DNA from: Lachnoclostridium sp. Marseille-P6806
Lineage (GTDB): Bacteria; Bacillota; Clostridia; Lachnospirales; Lachnospiraceae
Length of the DNA: 64,000 nucleotides
Reading direction: 5' to 3'
Assembly: GCF_900625025.1 (NCBI RefSeq)
Contig: NZ_LR130577.1
Coordinates: 233,901 to 297,900 of the forward strand
Shown: positions 60,946 to 64,000 of the stretch, one piece after another
Position numbering within the stretch: the first letter of the stretch is position 1
How the letters are laid out: each line of letters begins with the position of its first letter
Made by a program: the position numbers and the translations under genes
Notes under the pieces: generated by a model
Told to the model about the DNA's origin: nothing
The model's database searches: none
Seen by the model: the letters and a program-made list of their open reading frames with translations, nothing else

Positions 60946-62768
60946 ATCGAGTAGGAGGCGGTGATTAGCCGCCGTTTTCTCACACCACCGTGGGTACCGT
61001 TCGGTACACGGCGGTTTCAACAGTTGACGTGCACAGACTGATATGCCGAGGCGAGATCATAAAAGCCCCAGTGTATCCGTCTTTCTTTGTTTAGTGCCCA
61101 ATTGACCGCCTTATTACCAGTGTTAAACCAGTAACCCTTGCGATCATAGGCTATTGTCGCCGCATAGTGCTCCGCCACGCCGAGCCCAGCAAGCTTTCTT
61201 TTCCGCGTCCTTGGCAGTTTCCACTGCTTCCAGATGCACATCCGAATCCGCCTGTACAGCCAGCCATTTCGTGCCTCAATGTTGCTCTTCATATCCGCTA
61301 TTCCGTAGGAGTTCAGCCATCCACGGGCCACGACTGTAATCCGTTTCATGGCGTTCACTATGCTTCCGCACCTGCTTCGGGATGTAAGTGCCTTCAGCTT
61401 ATCCTTGAACTTCCTCCAGGATTTCTGATGCATTCTGATACATACACCATTACGTCCTTTCCCGAAACAGAAGCCAAGGAATTTAAAATTTCGGATAGCA
61501 AACACGCTGACCGTTCTGCTCTTCTCCCGGTTCACCTTTAATTTCAGGGTTTCCTCAAGATATTTCACGCTGGAATCCAGCAGACGCTGAGAAGCCCGTT
61601 CACTCTTTGCCAGCAGAGTAATTTCATCTGCATACCGGATACATGGGACTCCTCGTCTCTCGAACTCCTGGTCAAACTCGTTCAGATAGACATTCGCCAG
61701 CAATGGGGAAAGATTTCCTCCCTGCGGCGAGCCTTCTTCTGTCGGAGAGACAACACCGTTCTCCATAACACCACTCTTCAGATACCGTTTGATCATCTGT
61801 ATGACCCGCTCATCCTTTACGTTCTGCCGTAAAAGATTCCGCAGTTTCACATGATTGATCGTGTCGAAGTACTTGGACAGGTCAAGGACAACCGCCTTTG
61901 TGTATCCTGCTTCCGCATACCCCTTGATCTTCAGAATCGCATCTTTTGCACTTCTTCCCAGACGGTAGCCATAGCTTCCATCCGAAAACAAAGGCTCATA
62001 GATCGGCATCAGCTGCTGGGCGATTGCCTGCTGGATGATGCGGTCAATAACCGTCGGAATACCAAGCTTCCGTATTCCGCCGTCCGGCTTCGGGATTTCC
62101 ACTCGTCTGACCGGCTGAGGAGTGTAATGTCCGCTCCTTATTCTGTCTATCCGTTCGTTGCCGTGTTCCTCCAGCCACGGAAGCGCCTCTTCGATGGTCA
62201 TCCCATCGACGCCCGGTGCTCCCTTGTTTGCCTTCACTCTCTTATAGGCCCGGTTAAGGTTAGCCTTTGCCAGTATCTTTCCGAGAATGTCGGGTTCTGC
62301 ACTGTCCCTTTCTTTCCATATCCGGTTGAAAGAGCGGTGCGCTCTCACATATCTTTTGTGTTCCGCACGATCCTTTTGTGAGCAGCCGCCGTTTCCAGCG
62401 TTTTCTGTATCCATGTGCTCTTCCCCCCTTTCCGGGTTGTACTTGGAACTCCTGTTGATTCAGCCCTTCACAGTCGCCCGCTACTATGGCCTCTGCTGAC
62501 TTCTGCATGTTCAGCACCGCTTTCGACGGTGGTTACGCCTTTCGGCGCATACCATGCAGATCTCCCCGGGTACCACACGTTTCTTTCCCTCCATCTACCT
62601 GCCTCATTTATTGCATCTGTTTCCGTGTAGTTATGGGCTTCGGCTTGTTGTGCAGTCTTACCCACAGATGCCACCTCACGATGGACACCCTTGCTTTCGG
62701 CTATGTCCTTCCCACTACCGGGCGGACTCCGGACTTGCACCGGTTAGAAACGTGCGCCGCTGGGCGCA
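60946..62768 (-). mobile_element. Group II intron
   Basis: About 1.82 kb. The 5' end is GTGCGCC, matching the GUGYG consensus, and the first 18 bases form a hairpin (GTGCGCC-CAGC-GGCGCAC). A start two bases earlier (GTGTG, 62770) is also possible. The 3' part after the reverse transcriptase stop shows a domain V-like structure: GCCGTGTACCGAACGGTACC, then ACGGTGGTGTGAGA. It ends CTCCTACTCGAT at 60946, the usual terminal sequence of this intron type. The long 5' RNA region (62415-62768) has no gene of its own. It is inserted right after the terminator of the ROK remnant, in an intergenic site. Confidence 0.88.
61017..62414 (-). CDS. ltrA: Group II intron reverse transcriptase/maturase with altered active site
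   Basis: The product has 465 residues. Reverse transcriptase blocks are visible: KGAPGVDGMTIEE (RT1), IPKPDGGIRKLGIPTVIDRIIQQAI (RT2), VVLDLSKYFDTINH (RT3), SPQGGNLSPLLANVYLNEFD (RT4) and RYADEITLLAKS (RT5). Block 5 should read YADD, so the second catalytic Asp is Glu here (codon GAA). The thumb/X domain follows (about 330-420). No HNH endonuclease domain is present and the length is normal for such maturases. GGGGGG lies eight bases before ATG. RNA-splicing help may persist even if reverse transcription is impaired. Confidence 0.9.
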   Translation of the reverse strand: MDTENAGNGGCSQKDRAEHKRYVRAHRSFNRIWKERDSAEPDILGKILAKANLNRAYKRVKANKGAPGVDGMTIEEALPWLEEHGNERIDRIRSGHYTPQPVRRVEIPKPDGGIRKLGIPTVIDRIIQQAIAQQLMPIYEPLFSDGSYGYRLGRSAKDAILKIKGYAEAGYTKAVVLDLSKYFDTINHVKLRNLLRQNVKDERVIQMIKRYLKSGVMENGVVSPTEEGSPQGGNLSPLLANVYLNEFDQEFERRGVPCIRYADEITLLAKSERASQRLLDSSVKYLEETLKLKVNREKSRTVSVFAIRNFKFLGFCFGKGRNGVCIRMHQKSWRKFKDKLKALTSRSRCGSIVNAMKRITVVARGWLNSYGIADMKSNIEARNGWLYRRIRMCIWKQWKLPRTRKRKLAGLGVAEHYAATIAYDRKGYWFNTGNKAVNWALNKERRIHWGFYDLASAYQSVHVNC

Positions 62769-62770
62769 CA

Positions 62771-62812
62771 CAGAAAAAGACCGGCAGAGACGAACTCCTC
62801 GTCGTCCCTGCC
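62771..62812 (-). terminator. Terminator of the ROK gene, abutting the group II intron
   Basis: On the minus strand GGCAGGGACGA pairs with TCGTCTCTGCC (one G-U) around CGAGGAGT, followed by GGTCTTTTTCT. The intron 5' end begins within two to four bases of the T-run. Confidence 0.85.
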
Positions 62813-62892
62813 AGCTTTTCTTCTCAAGCTCCGGAGAGAATCTCTTCCGGCTGCTTTTTTACCCTATAAGCGGAAAGCTCTGATACGATTTT

Positions 62893-63310
62893 TTACAGAA
62901 CGTGTCTCACCGCACCGATTATGCCGGCGTCATTTCCCAGCTCGGCCAGACGGATCTCCGTTCGTTCCGAGGCATGGAACGCATAGCGGATATAATGCTT
63001 TCTGGTCGTATCGGTCAGGATGCTGCCGGCTTTCGAGACACCGACGCCGATAACATAAACCTCCGGATCAATCACACAGGAAATCATGGCAAAAGCCCGT
63101 CCCAGCATGTTTCCAAGAATCTCGACCAGTTCAAGGGACGCTTCGTCCCCCGCTTTCACCGCATCAAAAATGTCCTTGGCCGTAGGTTCCGGAATCGTAC
63201 GGAGCCGCGTCCGGACATCCGGATGCTCCGACAGATACTTGTGCGCAAGGCGCCTAATTCCGGTCGCCGAGGCATACTGCTCCAGATGGCCCTTTTGCCG
63301 CAGCCGCAGG
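62893..63310 (-). pseudogene. ROK-family sugar kinase/regulator, C-terminal remnant
   Basis: Only about the last 140 residues of a roughly 310-residue ROK protein remain (KGHLEQYASATGIRRLAHKYL through ISCVIDPEVYVIGVGVSKAG to the end). The N-terminal ATP-binding and catalytic part is missing. The zinc motif CxCGxxGHLE is broken: TGCGGCTGCGG must shift by one base to join CAAAAGGGC, so a single base is lost at about 63297. The fragment ends inside a palindrome (63304-63342), next to the stop of the isomerase remnant. It is not expected to be functional. Confidence 0.8.
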
Positions 63311-63342
63311 CCTCCCTGCGTCGACATGCAGGGGGCCTGCGG
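63304..63342. repeat. Near-perfect palindrome at the ROK truncation point
   Basis: CCGCAGGCCTCCCTGC and GCAGGGGGCCTGCGG form a 15-bp stem with one bulge around an 8-base loop (GTCGACAT). The left arm is ROK coding sequence and the right arm is its inverted copy, as expected from a fold-back rearrangement. There is no T-run. Confidence 0.65.
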
Positions 63343-63352
63343 GAGTCTTGAT

Positions 63353-63874
63353 TCAGCCCACAAAGTTGCGAAGATATTTCGCCGACTGCTTCACGGCCCT
63401 GGCGGAATCCTCCGGGCTGCCCTCAAACTCCTTATCCTCGACCTCGATAACGCTGTACCCGTTGTAGCCGATATCCGTAAGCGCCGAAACGAACTTTCCC
63501 CAGTCGATATCGCCGAGCTCCGGGATCTTCGGGCTCATGTATTCCAGCGGACAAGCCATCACGCCGACATCGGCCAGTTTATCCCTGAACAGCTTAATGT
63601 CCTTGAAATGGACGTGAAATATCTTGTCCCTGAATTCATAGATCGGCCTGATGTAATCAATCTGCTGCCAGATAAAATGCGACGGATCATAGTTGATGCC
63701 GAGGTTATCATAGGGCAGAAGTTCAAAGACTCTGCGCCAGTTGGCCGAAGAGGTCATCAGGTTCTGCCCGCCCGGCCATTCGTCCTCGGTAAACCACATC
63801 GGACAGTTCTCAATCGCGATTCTGACGCCCTTTTCTTTGGCATGCTCAAGAATCGGCGGCCACACTTCTTTCAC
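63353..63874 (-). pseudogene. Sugar phosphate isomerase/epimerase, C-terminal remnant
   Basis: 173 codons of a TIM-barrel isomerase that should have about 300 or more. The visible part has VRIAIENCPMWFTEDEWPGG, LGINYDPSHFIWQQIDYI, IFHVHFKDIKLF and the C-terminal YSVIEVEDKEFEGS, with metal-binding Glu, Asp, His and Glu present. The missing first half is replaced at 63870-63880 by AT-rich DNA. A GTG at 63874 could start translation but lacks a ribosome site. It is probably inactive, and adjacent to the ROK remnant with which it once formed a sugar catabolic operon. Confidence 0.75.
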
Positions 63875-63890
63875 GGGTTTTTAACACCCC

Positions 63891-63924
63891 AAAGTCCGCA
63901 AAGCCTTGCAGGACTTTATTTTTT
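63891..63924 (+). terminator. Terminator-like hairpin in the right-edge element
   Basis: AAAGTCC and GGACTTT form a 7-bp outer stem with an inner CAA/TTG pairing, followed on the plus strand by ATTTTTTGTG. It would shield the promoter at 63947 from read-through. Confidence 0.55.
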
Positions 63925-63946
63925 GTGTCAAATTTATTTTCTTACA

Positions 63947-63975
63947 TTGCGTACTATGGTACTATATAGTATAAT
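63947..63975 (+). promoter_or_regulatory. Promoter reading out of the window
   Basis: TTGCGT and a perfect TATAAT are 17 bp apart. GGTACTATA (63959-63967) and the inverted TACTATACC (63990-63998) flank the -10 region and may be an operator. Confidence 0.6.
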
Positions 63976-64000
63976 GATTATATCTGAAATACTATACCTT

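Larger units (their letters stand above)
63875..64000. other. AT-rich foreign-looking sequence at right edge (end of an inserted element?)
   Basis: Base composition changes sharply at the truncated isomerase. The first bases hold GGGT and ACCC 15 bp apart, then a terminator-like hairpin (63891-63924) and a promoter pointing right. No gene is visible; the element would continue outside the window. Confidence 0.5.

Noticed and set aside
63304..63342. Palindrome as the ROK operon terminator
   Set aside because: It lies upstream of the ROK remnant, has no T-run on either strand, and one arm is coding DNA; a rearrangement scar fits better.

Overview
The window looks like chromosome from a GC-rich Clostridia, most likely a Lachnospiraceae. 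The support is family-level: a single-aptamer glycine riboswitch before an AGCS transporter, an FMN riboswitch before a RibU-type ECF S component, a DUF5058-type membrane protein, LplB/LplC/LplA-style sugar importers, strong GGAGG ribosome sites, and no outer-membrane genes. Almost everything is transcribed leftward (minus strand). The rightward exceptions are the AGCS transporter at 10434, ribU at 12160 and the AraC regulator at 20283. I saw no tRNA, rRNA or CRISPR array.

Layout. (1) 1-1825: a sigma factor, a small membrane protein and two further membrane proteins, probably one envelope or stress operon. (2) 1962-6500: a Fur-family regulator, then zinc/manganese ABC transporter genes and a lipoprotein, with one consensus promoter and a terminator. 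(3) 6614-10356: HD hydrolase, M20 peptidase and two membrane proteins. (4) 10434-12871: AGCS symporter, then FMN riboswitch and ribU. (5) 12841-23844: a carbohydrate locus with an importer, a GH112 phosphorylase, a GH105 unsaturated glucuronyl/galacturonyl hydrolase, KduI, KduD, a TIM-barrel isomerase and an AraC regulator. It is best read as import and cytoplasmic breakdown of rhamnogalacturonan-I fragments. (6) 23973-25752: glycine-riboswitch-controlled AGCS transporter. (7) 25768-33198: murA, an M23 peptidase, a coiled-coil protein, a small alarmone synthetase, glmS and a rhamnosyltransferase-like gene. (8) 33264-52559: a large cell-surface polysaccharide cluster with LCP ligase, initiating phosphosugar transferase, four further glycosyltransferase genes, phosphoglucomutase, a methyltransferase-kinase fusion, a Wzm/Wzt ABC exporter with a C-terminal glycan-binding domain, and rfbC/A/B for dTDP-rhamnose. 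(9) 52608-60814: a LacI-controlled operon with a sugar importer, a cytoplasmic GH30 and a secreted GH30, in visibly less GC-rich DNA. (10) 60946-62768: a group II intron inserted immediately behind the terminator of a decayed ROK gene. (11) 62771-64000: two gene remnants (ROK, sugar isomerase) ending in AT-rich foreign-looking sequence.

How it fits together. In the surface cluster, phosphoglucomutase, RfbA, RfbB and RfbC lead from glucose-6-phosphate towards dTDP-rhamnose (rfbD is absent here). A membrane phosphosugar transferase starts the chain and GT2 enzymes extend it. A WbdD-like methyltransferase-kinase could cap it, the capped end could be read by the Wzt C-terminal domain for export, and the LCP enzyme could attach it to peptidoglycan. 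GlmS and MurA supply precursors for that same wall. The most unusual points are the Gram-positive pairing of a WbdD-like capping fusion with Wzt, the YADE active site of the intron reverse transcriptase, helically phased repeats around the zinc promoter, and a dispersed palindromic repeat found just upstream of start codons.
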